A stretch of 14,584 nucleotides of DNA. It comes from Clostridia bacterium (GTDB taxonomy: Bacteria; Bacillota_A; Clostridia; Christensenellales; Aristaeellaceae). Location: the NCBI GenBank assembly GCA_017432405.1, contig JAFRJF010000151.1:1-14584 (forward strand), in the 5' to 3' direction. This document shows, one piece after another, positions 5,535 to 11,665 of this stretch; position 1 is the stretch's first letter, and each line of letters starts with the position of its first letter. A model generated the notes under the pieces. That model was not told where the DNA came from. It saw only the letters and a list, made by a program, of their open reading frames with translations, and searched no databases. The translations under genes were made by a program, and so were the position numbers.

Positions 5535-7046
5535 TTACTCAAACTGCGTGGCCAGGGCCATGATGTTCTCCTGGGTCGCCTCGTTGCCGTCGATAAAGCC
5601 GGTGACGCGGCCGTCGCACATGACCATGATCCGATCGGACATGCCGATCAACTCGCTCATCTCGGAGCTGATCATGATAATGCTCTTGCCCTCCTTCGCC
5701 AGGTCCGCGATGATGCAGTAGATCTCGTACTTCGCGCCGACGTCGATGCCGCGGGTGGGCTCGTCCAGGATCAGCACGTCCGGGTCGTTAGCCAGCCAGC
5801 GCCCCACCAGCACCTTTTGCTGGTTGCCGCCGGAGAGGGACTTGATCTGTGTCTTGGAGGAAGGCGTCTTGATGTTCATCTTCTGAACGTTGTCCTGCAC
5901 AAGCTGCTCCACCTTTTTGCCGTTGATGGCAAAGCCGTGGTCCAGGTATTTGTTCAGCGAGGAGATGGAGATGTTGTCCGCCACGCTCAAAACGCCCATG
6001 ATACCGCTGCCGCGGCGGTCCTCAGTCAGCATGGCAATGCCGTGGTCGATGGCGTCCTTGGGCCGGGTAATGGGCAACGGCTTGCCCTGATAAAGTATCT
6101 CGCCGGTGGTGTGGCTGCGGATGCCGAACAGGCCCTCCATCAGCTCGGTGCGCTGGGCGCCCACCAGGCCGCCCACGCCCAGGATCTCGCCCTTGCGAAG
6201 CTGAAAGTTCACATGGCGGAAGGAGCGAGGGTTGATCGAAGTGAAGTCCTTGACCTCGAACACCACCTCGCCGGGTACGTTTTTGCGGGGCGGATACAGA
6301 TTGGTCAGCTCACGGCCCACCATCTGGGTGATGATCTTGTCGGTGGTCAGCTCGCTGGCCAGCCAGGTACCGATGTACTTGCCGTCGCGCATGATGGTCA
6401 CGTCGTCGGCGATGCGCAGGATCTCGTCCATCTTGTGGGAGATGTAGACCACAGCCACGTTTTCGGCCTTCAGGTCGTCGATGATCCGAAACAGCGCCTC
6501 GACCTCGTTGCTGGTCAGCGACGAGGTGGGCTCATCCAGGATCAGCACCCGGCAGTTGGCCGACACGGCCTTGGCGATCTCCACGGACTGCATCTGGCTG
6601 ACGCTCAGCTCGCCGACCTTCTGTCTGGGGTCGAAGGTCATGCGCACCTTTCTCAGCAGCTCCGCGGTGTCGTCGTACATCTTTTTGTGGTCGACGATGG
6701 GGATGAAGCCCAGGGCCTTCTTCATGGGATAGCGGCCCAGGAAGATGTTTTCGCCCACGGTTCGGGCGGGGATGGGCTGCAGCTCCTGGTGCACCATAGC
6801 GATGCCCTTGTTCAGGGCGTCCATCGGGTCAGTGATGGTCACGGGCTTGCCGTCCATGCGGATCTCGCCCTCATCCATCTTGTAAATGCCGAACATGCAT
6901 TTCATCAGAGTGGACTTGCCCGCGCCGTTTTCGCCCATCAGGGCATGCACCTTGCCCGGCCGCAGCTTCAGCTGGGCGTGGTCCAGGGCTTTGACACCAG
7001 GGAAGGACTTGCAGACGCCGCCCATCTCCAATACGTATTCCGACAT
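5535..7046 (-). CDS. mglA: Galactose/methylgalactoside ABC importer ATP-binding protein MglA
   Basis: A 503-residue cytoplasmic ATPase with two tandem ABC modules, the standard form for the ribose/galactose importer family. The first module has the Walker A G-E-N-G-A-G-K-S-T (38-46), a degenerate signature L-S-V-S-Q-M-Q (147-153) and the Walker B V-L-I-L-D-E-P-T-S-S-L (167-177). The second module has a degenerate Walker A (G-L-V-G-A-Q-R-T, 293-300), a good signature L-S-G-G-N-Q-Q (404-410) and the Walker B L-I-L-D-E-P-T-R-G-I-D (425-435). This asymmetry is normal for the family. A GGGGG ribosome binding site (7056-7060) lies 9 nt before the ATG. The 174-nt gap to mglB carries two hairpins that probably set a lower expression level than MglB. 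Confidence 0.94.
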   Translation of the reverse strand: MSEYVLEMGGVCKSFPGVKALDHAQLKLRPGKVHALMGENGAGKSTLMKCMFGIYKMDEGEIRMDGKPVTITDPMDALNKGIAMVHQELQPIPARTVGENIFLGRYPMKKALGFIPIVDHKKMYDDTAELLRKVRMTFDPRQKVGELSVSQMQSVEIAKAVSANCRVLILDEPTSSLTSNEVEALFRIIDDLKAENVAVVYISHKMDEILRIADDVTIMRDGKYIGTWLASELTTDKIITQMVGRELTNLYPPRKNVPGEVVFEVKDFTSINPRSFRHVNFQLRKGEILGVGGLVGAQRTELMEGLFGIRSHTTGEILYQGKPLPITRPKDAIDHGIAMLTEDRRGSGIMGVLSVADNISISSLNKYLDHGFAINGKKVEQLVQDNVQKMNIKTPSSKTQIKSLSGGNQQKVLVGRWLANDPDVLILDEPTRGIDVGAKYEIYCIIADLAKEGKSIIMISSEMSELIGMSDRIMVMCDGRVTGFIDGNEATQENIMALATQFE

Positions 7047-7085
7047 ACAGACATACCCCCTTTCGTTCTTTCATTGTCATGCTGT

Positions 7086-7138
7086 AGCGCACTTCGCATC
7101 GCATCCGCGCGCGGCGGGGGTGCAATGCGAAATGCGCT
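7086..7138 (-). ncRNA. 18-bp RNA stem in the mglB-mglA spacer
   Basis: The arms 7086-7103 and 7121-7138 pair along all 18 positions around a 17-nt GC-rich loop. On the minus-strand (mgl) transcript the two non-Watson-Crick positions are G-U wobbles. On the plus strand the same positions would be A-C mismatches. This strand asymmetry supports folding in the mgl mRNA. The structure ends about 25 nt before the mglA ribosome binding site. Confidence 0.65.
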
Positions 7139-7151
7139 GACGGTTCAAACA

Positions 7152-7179
7152 GTGGGTGAGCCAGAGCTGGCTCACCCAC
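7152..7179 (-). terminator. Hairpin downstream of mglB (leaky terminator or 3' stabiliser)
   Basis: GTGGGTGAGCCAG (7152-7164) and CTGGCTCACCCAC (7167-7179) are perfect complements; 11 bp with a 6-nt loop is the practical stem. It lies 41 nt after the mglB stop. On the minus strand it is followed by TGTTTG rather than a long T run. In many binding-protein-dependent operons such hairpins keep the binding-protein transcript abundant while letting some polymerase through. Confidence 0.7.
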
Positions 7180-7220
7180 CCTTCCATGCGCTATGCCGAT
7201 GGAATCCGCTTCAGCGCGAA

Positions 7221-8219
7221 TTACTGGGCGTCGACATAGGCCTTGTTGACCTTCACGTAGTCGATGATGTAGTAGTTCTCGACCTCTTCGCCGTTGAGCA
7301 GCTTCACAGCCGCGTCAACCGCCGCGTGGGACTGGCCGATGTGGTCGTTCAGCACGGTGCCGGTCATCTCGCCGTCCTTGACCAGCTGCACGGCCTCTTC
7401 CAGAGCGTCGACACCCAGCAGGTAGATGTCCTCGCCCACCTTGCGGCCGGCGGTGGTGATGGCGGTAGCGGCGCCCAGCGCCATGGCGTCGTTGTTGCAG
7501 AACACGACCTCGACCTTGTCGCCGTAGCTGGTCAGCGCGTTGGCGCACAGCTCCTGGCCCTTGGTCTGATCCCAGTTGCCCACCTGGTCGTCCAGGCACT
7601 CAACCTCGATGCCCGCGTCGGTCAGGGCCTTCACGGAGAACTCGGTGCGATACTGAGCGTCGATGTTCTCGGGGTCGCCCTCGATCATGATGTAGGAAAC
7701 CTTGCCGTCGCCGTTGATGTCGCCGTGGTTCTCCAGCTCAGCGACCATCTCGCCCTGGAAGGTGCCGGACTGACGGGCGTCAGCGCCGACGTAGCAGACC
7801 TGGGGATTGTCCAGGATGCCGGCATAGCTGTAATCGCCGTTGTCGCCCATGGGCTCGCGGTTGATCAGCACCAGCGGGATGCCAGCAGCCACGATCTCGT
7901 CGATCACGGCGTCCGCGGAGGAGGTCTGCACCAGGTTCAGGATGATGACGTCCATACCCTGGGTGATGAAGTTGCGGACCTGGTTGGTCTGCTCGGCCAT
8001 GTCGTTCTTGCCGTCGGCCATGGTGATCTCATACTTCACATCGTCGGTCTCGAGGGACTTGAAGTAGTTCTCGATCTCGTTGCGGTACAGGGTCATGAAG
8101 TTGTCGGTGAACTGATAGATGGACACGCCCACCTTGTAGGTCTTGGCCTCGGCGGAAGCGAAGCTGAACATGCCGATCAGCATCAGGGTGGCCAACAGGA
8201 TAGCCAGGGTCTTCTTCAT
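7221..8219 (-). CDS. mglB: Galactose/glucose-type solute-binding protein MglB
   Basis: A 332-residue exported binding protein feeding MglA/MglC. The signal peptide (1-23) ends F-A-S-A and has no lipobox cysteine. Compared from memory with E. coli MglB, the sugar contacts are kept: D39 and F41 (T-D-N-F), N95, D187, R191, W216, N243 (C-N-N-D-A-M-A), D271 (G-V-D-A-L) and N291 (V-L-N-D). The contact histidine (E. coli H152) aligns with N185. The calcium loop is recognisable as D-I-N-G-D-G-K (167-173), with E237 as the likely distant ligand. A pyranose such as galactose or glucose is therefore the probable ligand, with altered preference possible at residue 185. The start has AAGGAG (8230-8235) 10 nt upstream and a strong promoter further up. 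It is the first gene of the transport operon. Confidence 0.93.
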   Translation of the reverse strand: MKKTLAILLATLMLIGMFSFASAEAKTYKVGVSIYQFTDNFMTLYRNEIENYFKSLETDDVKYEITMADGKNDMAEQTNQVRNFITQGMDVIILNLVQTSSADAVIDEIVAAGIPLVLINREPMGDNGDYSYAGILDNPQVCYVGADARQSGTFQGEMVAELENHGDINGDGKVSYIMIEGDPENIDAQYRTEFSVKALTDAGIEVECLDDQVGNWDQTKGQELCANALTSYGDKVEVVFCNNDAMALGAATAITTAGRKVGEDIYLLGVDALEEAVQLVKDGEMTGTVLNDHIGQSHAAVDAAVKLLNGEEVENYYIIDYVKVNKAYVDAQ

Positions 8220-8246
8220 GTGAAATCGTCTCCTTGTCTGTTATTC

Positions 8247-8271
8247 TTCAAGCGGGTGATCCCGCATTGAA
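8247..8271 (-). promoter_or_regulatory. Hairpin/dyad in the mglB 5' leader
   Basis: TTCAAGCGGG (8247-8256) and CCCGC-A-TTGAA (8261-8271) form a 10-bp stem with a single-base bulge and a TGAT loop. It lies just downstream of the predicted mglB start site and upstream of its ribosome binding site. It may be a repressor operator or a 5' stabilising stem. Confidence 0.45.
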
Positions 8272-8290
8272 TTCACATCATGGCAATCGT

Positions 8291-8319
8291 ATTATAACAT
8301 TATCGTCTGCCATTGTCCA
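8291..8319 (-). promoter_or_regulatory. mglB promoter
   Basis: Minus-strand TGGACA (8314-8319), a 17-nt spacer and a perfect TATAAT (8291-8296). Transcription should start near 8284, giving a leader of about 65 nt before mglB. It lies between the stop of the upstream binding-protein gene (8366) and mglB, so the mgl operon is probably an independent unit. Confidence 0.8.
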
Positions 8320-8365
8320 GTGTAAATTGAACAAAAACAGTTCGAAAATATTTGACGTTTGTAGA

Positions 8366-9322
8366 CTATTTTACATAATAGAAGTCCTCGCCCGGCAGCG
8401 CGCCGCCCACGGCGGCGGGGTCCTGTTCCATCAGCGCGGCCAGGTATCCGCCCAGCTTCGCCTTCATGGCCTCGCCGTCGATGAACACGATGTTGCAGAA
8501 GGGCAGCGCCTTCTGGGCGGGACCGGCCTCGAAGATGTCGAACTGGCCGATCAGCTTCGCCGCGCCCTCCACGTCGTCCTGGGCGAACTTCACGCTCTCG
8601 GCGTAGTCGGCCATGAACTGCGCCACGGCCTCGGGGTTTTCCTCGACGAAGGCCGCCCGGGCCACGGCGATGCCGGTGACCATCGCGGAGGGGGCCTCGG
8701 CATCCGCCTGCAGGGCGTCCCATTCGGCGGTCAGGTCCAGCGCGATGCGCATGTCCTGGGCCTTGGCCTGGGCCACGGTGGCGAAGGGCTGGGGCAGCAT
8801 GGCCACGATGCCCTCGTCCTGGAGCATGGCCGCCAGGCACTCGGCATGCTCGCTCTTGAACTCGACGGTCAGGTCGGCCTCGGGGTCAAGCCCGTTGCCC
8901 CGCAGGATATAGTTCAGCGCGTACTCCGGCGTGGAGCCCTTGCCGGCGGTGACCAGCGTGCGGCCCTTCAGGTCGGCCACGGAATGGACGGTGTCGCCCC
9001 GCTCCACGATGTACAGCACGCCCAGCGTGTTGATGGCCAGCGCCTTCACCGCGCCCTGGGTGTTGTTGTACAGCACGCTGCCCAGGTTGGCGGGCACCGC
9101 GGCGATATCCAGCTCGCCCTTCACCAGCAGCGGCACGATCTCATCCGGCGCGGCGGCCAGGGTGAAGTCGTAGGCGCCGGCCTTGTTTTCCATCATCTGC
9201 ACCATGCCCATGGCGGTGGGCCCCTTCAGCGCGCCCACGCGCACGGGGGTCGATTCTGCAAGGGCGACGGGCAGCGCCAGCAGGGCGAGGACAGTCAGCA
9301 GCGAAAGGAACTTGCGGAACAT
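8366..9322 (-). CDS. ABC transporter solute-binding protein (NMT1/SsuA-like fold), orphan
   Basis: A 318-residue exported binding protein. The signal peptide is about 1-22 (V-A-L-A before E-S-T), with no lipobox cysteine. The mature part begins V-R-V-G-A-L-K-G-P-T-A-M-G, followed by E-I-V-P-L-L-V-K-G-E-L-D-I-A-A-V-P. It carries A-I-N-T-L-G-V-L-Y-I-V-E-R-G and the hinge-region D-L-K-G-R-T-L-V-T-A-G-K-G-S-T-P-E-Y. This pattern is typical of the NMT1/SsuA-type periplasmic-binding superfamily, whose members bind small organic anions, thiamine precursors or sulfonates. The ligand is not predictable here. AGAAGG (9330-9335) lies 7 nt before the ATG. No cognate permease or ATPase is adjacent: downstream is the mgl operon and upstream is the ASKHA gene. 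It may work with a transporter elsewhere or serve as a sensor. The full length looks normal. Confidence 0.85.
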   Translation of the reverse strand: MFRKFLSLLTVLALLALPVALAESTPVRVGALKGPTAMGMVQMMENKAGAYDFTLAAAPDEIVPLLVKGELDIAAVPANLGSVLYNNTQGAVKALAINTLGVLYIVERGDTVHSVADLKGRTLVTAGKGSTPEYALNYILRGNGLDPEADLTVEFKSEHAECLAAMLQDEGIVAMLPQPFATVAQAKAQDMRIALDLTAEWDALQADAEAPSAMVTGIAVARAAFVEENPEAVAQFMADYAESVKFAQDDVEGAAKLIGQFDIFEAGPAQKALPFCNIVFIDGEAMKAKLGGYLAALMEQDPAAVGGALPGEDFYYVK

Positions 9323-9373
9323 ACTAATACCTTCTTTCCTGATTGGTTTATTATCTTGTCAGCCAGACAACTA

Positions 9374-9406
9374 CATCTGATTTGTCGCCCCGCGACAAAT
9401 CAGATG
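9374..9406 (-). terminator. 14-bp perfect hairpin overlapping the ASKHA gene stop codon
   Basis: CATCTGATTTGTCG (9374-9387) pairs fully with 9393-9406 around a 5-nt loop. The TGA of the ASKHA gene (9400-9402) lies inside the 5' arm on the minus strand, so a ribosome reaching the stop must open it. A second small dyad, TTGTC (9356-9360) / GACAA (9366-9370), follows. There is no T tract, so partial termination or stabilisation is more likely than full termination. Confidence 0.65.
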
Positions 9407-11322
9407 GTGCCCACGCTCGGGAACAGGTTCGCGTCGGTGTGGGGCAGGAAGCAGGCGGCCACGAAGGAATCCATGTAGCCCGGCTCCGTGGACAGCTCCA
9501 GGTAGGTCATGGTCCGGGCCAGCTCGTCCACCTTCCGGCGGCTCTGGGTGCTGGTGAGCATGGCATAGGCCCCGGACAGGGACGAGTTGCCGATGTAGGA
9601 GAAGCGGTCCAGGTCGATGTCCGGCAGCATACCGATGGTCACGGCGTTCTTCATGTTGATGCCGCTGCCGATGCCGCCGGCCACGTACACGTGCTCCAGC
9701 ACGCTGGGGTCCATGCCCATGGACGTGAGCATGGTCATCGTGGCCGAGAAGATGGCGCCCTTGGCCCGGATGAAGTTGTCGATGTCCACCTCGTTGATGG
9801 ACACGTCCCGGATGCCGCCGGTCTCCTCGTGGAAGGCGATGACGTATTCCCCCATGCCGTTCTCGTCGAAGCGCACCCGCTTATGGGCCTTGTTGAACTT
9901 GCCCTTGCCGTTGATGATGCCGCACTTGAACATCTCGGCGATGATGTCGATGATGCCGCTGCCGCAGATGCCCACGGGCTTGTCGGCGTCTCCGACCAGC
10001 GTGTACTTCGGCTCCCAGGTCTCGGGGTCGATGACCATGCTGTCGATGGCCCCGTCGGTGGCCCGCATGCCGCAGCTGATGTCGCCGCCCTCAAAGGCCG
10101 GGCCCGCGGAGCAGGCGCAGCTCATCAGGAATTCGTTGTTGCCGAACACCAGCTCGCCGTTGGTGCCCAGGTCGATGAACAGGGCCATCTCCTCCTTGTT
10201 CCACAGCATCGAGGCAAACGCGCCGGCGGTGATGTCGCCGCCCACGTAGCTGCCGATGTTCGGCGCCAGGATCAGCTTCGCCTCGGGGTGCAGGTAGATG
10301 CGCAGCGAGGCGGTGCGGATGTCGTCGCAGTGGAAGAAGGTGGGGATGTAGGGCTCCATGCGCACCGGCTCGGCGTATACGCCCAGCAGCAGGTGGTTCA
10401 TCGTGGTGTTGCCCGCCAGGGACATGCGGTAGATCTGGTTGGGGTTGATGTCGATGGACTTGCACATCTGAAGCACCACGGGGCGTATCGATTCCATCAC
10501 GGCGGCGTGCTGCAGGCGCTCGCTGCCGCCCTCCCGGCCCGATTCGATGATGCGGTTGATCACGTCCGCGCCGTAGCGGATCTGGCCGTTGCCGGTGGAG
10601 CCCTTGGCCAGCACCGCGCCGTTCTCCATGTCCACCAGCAGCGCGGCCACGGAGGTGGTGCCCAGGTCCACCACCAGGCCGATGATGGGCGTGGCGTCGT
10701 CGGCGGCCAGCACGTCCAGCACGTTCACGGTGTCGCCCACGGTCTCGATCACGCAGCGCACATGGAAGTCGTTCTCCCTCAGCGCCCGGGCCAGCTTCTT
10801 CAGCGCGAAGAAGCACAGCGTTACCTTCTCTGCCCCGGTGGCGGCCTGGATCGCCCAGGTCAGGCGCTCGTTGTCGGGCATGGTGTCCTCCACGGTAGGG
10901 GCATCCATGGACACGGTGACAGAGGAAAGGTTGTTGCCGAAGGCGATGCCCGCCGCCTCGATCTGGGCCTTGGTGCGGTTGAAGATCTCCAGCTCCTCGG
11001 GCGAGGAGATGTCCGCCACCTTCATGCGGCTGCGGTAGGCGCTGGCGATGTCCGGCACCTCGATCACCACGTCGTCCAGCACCTTGCTCAGGCAGCTCAG
11101 CCGCCAGCCACTGGCGTACTCTTCGTCGGTGATGTGGCGCGTCTTCGGGGAATCCAGGCTGCCCGAGATCAGCTTCACCCGGCATTTGCCGCAGGCGCCA
11201 TTGCCCGAGCAGGGCGCGTCGATGACCACGTTGGCCCTCTGGGCCACCTGGAGCAGGTTGTCGCCCTCGTGGGCGCTGATCTTCACCTCTGAACCGTTGA
11301 CCCGGAAAGTGATCGTTACCAT
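9400..11322 (-). CDS. Ferredoxin-ASKHA protein, RamA/RACo-like corrinoid activation ATPase
   Basis: A 640-residue protein, probably cytoplasmic. Residues 1-90 form a plant-type 2Fe-2S ferredoxin domain with C38-x5-C44-x2-C47 and C77. The C-terminal part is an ASKHA-fold ATPase (DUF4445/COG3894 type) with phosphate-loop blocks V-V-D-L-G-T-T-S (217-224) and F-I-D-L-G-T-N-G-E (382-390), and an A-G-G-I-G-S-G loop (548-554). Characterised relatives use ATP to drive reduction of inactive Co(II) corrinoid proteins to Co(I) in acetogenic and demethylating methyltransferase systems. No corrinoid protein or methyltransferase gene is in the window, so the partner is unknown. I chose the ATG at 11320-11322: GGGAGG lies 8 nt upstream and the ferredoxin fold starts right there. 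A longer start 28 codons upstream lacks such support. Confidence 0.9.
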   Translation of the reverse strand: MVTITFRVNGSEVKISAHEGDNLLQVAQRANVVIDAPCSGNGACGKCRVKLISGSLDSPKTRHITDEEYASGWRLSCLSKVLDDVVIEVPDIASAYRSRMKVADISSPEELEIFNRTKAQIEAAGIAFGNNLSSVTVSMDAPTVEDTMPDNERLTWAIQAATGAEKVTLCFFALKKLARALRENDFHVRCVIETVGDTVNVLDVLAADDATPIIGLVVDLGTTSVAALLVDMENGAVLAKGSTGNGQIRYGADVINRIIESGREGGSERLQHAAVMESIRPVVLQMCKSIDINPNQIYRMSLAGNTTMNHLLLGVYAEPVRMEPYIPTFFHCDDIRTASLRIYLHPEAKLILAPNIGSYVGGDITAGAFASMLWNKEEMALFIDLGTNGELVFGNNEFLMSCACSAGPAFEGGDISCGMRATDGAIDSMVIDPETWEPKYTLVGDADKPVGICGSGIIDIIAEMFKCGIINGKGKFNKAHKRVRFDENGMGEYVIAFHEETGGIRDVSINEVDIDNFIRAKGAIFSATMTMLTSMGMDPSVLEHVYVAGGIGSGINMKNAVTIGMLPDIDLDRFSYIGNSSLSGAYAMLTSTQSRRKVDELARTMTYLELSTEPGYMDSFVAACFLPHTDANLFPSVGTI

Positions 11323-11339
11323 TGCATTACCTCCCGATA

Positions 11340-11378
11340 AGCGCCCGGACGGTCCCGGCCACAGGCTGCCGCGGCGCT
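11340..11378 (-). other. GC-rich structured leader of the ASKHA gene
   Basis: AGCGCC (11340-11345) and GGCGCT (11373-11378) close a GC-rich segment that contains further short complementary arms, including a CCGG/CCGG pair. It lies just upstream of the ASKHA ribosome binding site. At about 80 nt the leader is too short for a classical cobalamin riboswitch, and no B12 box is visible. Confidence 0.3.
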
Positions 11379-11380
11379 GT

Positions 11381-11396
11381 GTTATATCAACATAAC
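11381..11396 (-). promoter_or_regulatory. Inverted repeat GTTAT-N6-ATAAC just downstream of the ASKHA promoter
   Basis: The arms GTTAT (11381-11385) and ATAAC (11392-11396) form a 16-bp dyad at roughly +6 to +21 relative to the predicted start. That position suits a repressor operator. No regulator gene is in the window. Confidence 0.45.
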
Positions 11397-11408
11397 CTTT
11401 GCCCAATC

Positions 11409-11437
11409 ATTATAGCATCCTCCAGCGAATAATTCAA
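11409..11437 (-). promoter_or_regulatory. Promoter of the ASKHA gene (extended -10)
   Basis: Minus-strand TTGAAT (11432-11437), a 17-nt spacer and TATAAT (11409-11414) preceded by TGC. The predicted start near 11402 gives a leader of about 80 nt. Confidence 0.75.
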
Positions 11438-11525
11438 TCCCATCGATTTAAGGAAATACCGCACAACATGGGCGGCATATCCCTTACGCGCCTCACGCCC
11501 GGCGATTGCGCGCACAGCCTTAAAT

Positions 11526-11554
11526 ACTATAAAATTGTAATAAAATTTGAACAA
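11526..11554 (-). promoter_or_regulatory. Possible second, upstream minus-strand promoter
   Basis: TTGTTC (11549-11554), a 17-nt spacer and TATAGT (11526-11531) within the AT-rich core of the divergent region. It would give a leader of about 200 nt for the ASKHA gene and would read back-to-back with the CHAP-gene promoter. Support is by motif only. Confidence 0.4.
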
Positions 11555-11567
11555 ATGATCGTATTTG

Positions 11568-11597
11568 TGGACACCTGAACAAAAGCTATGGTATAGT
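11568..11597 (+). promoter_or_regulatory. Promoter of the CHAP wall-hydrolase gene
   Basis: Plus-strand TGGACA (11568-11573), an 18-nt spacer and TATAGT (11592-11597) with the extended TGG just before it. The -35 hexamer is the same as that of mglB. Transcription would start near 11604, about 62 nt upstream of the ATG. The rest of the 11323-11665 spacer holds no convincing gene. Confidence 0.6.
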
Positions 11598-11665
11598 ATA
11601 CAGGACGACATATCTCTGTTACAAACCCGCGGCGTTGCCCGATACCACCGGAATGGGAGGAACTT

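Noticed and set aside
5499..8270. Plus-strand open frame of 923 codons antisense to mglA and mglB
   Set aside because: It mirrors two conserved transporter genes and shows antisense-type composition without any motif. A shadow frame.
9343..11292. Plus-strand open frame of 649 codons opposite the ASKHA gene
   Set aside because: Same antisense composition (His/Val/Gly/Ala-rich). The opposite strand has a full ferredoxin-ASKHA protein.
11323..11402. Cobalamin riboswitch upstream of the RamA/RACo-like gene
   Set aside because: A tempting link to corrinoids, but the leader is only about 80 nt and lacks a recognisable B12 box. Only general GC-rich pairing is visible.
9400..11406. Longer ASKHA protein starting at 11406
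   Set aside because: The extra 28 residues have no ferredoxin similarity and lie over the predicted promoter start and leader. The ATG at 11322 has a strong ribosome binding site.
11387..11611. Minus-strand 74-codon frame in the divergent promoter region
   Set aside because: No ribosome binding site, no recognised domain, and it overlaps two predicted promoters. The helical-looking C-terminal part is not enough to call a gene.
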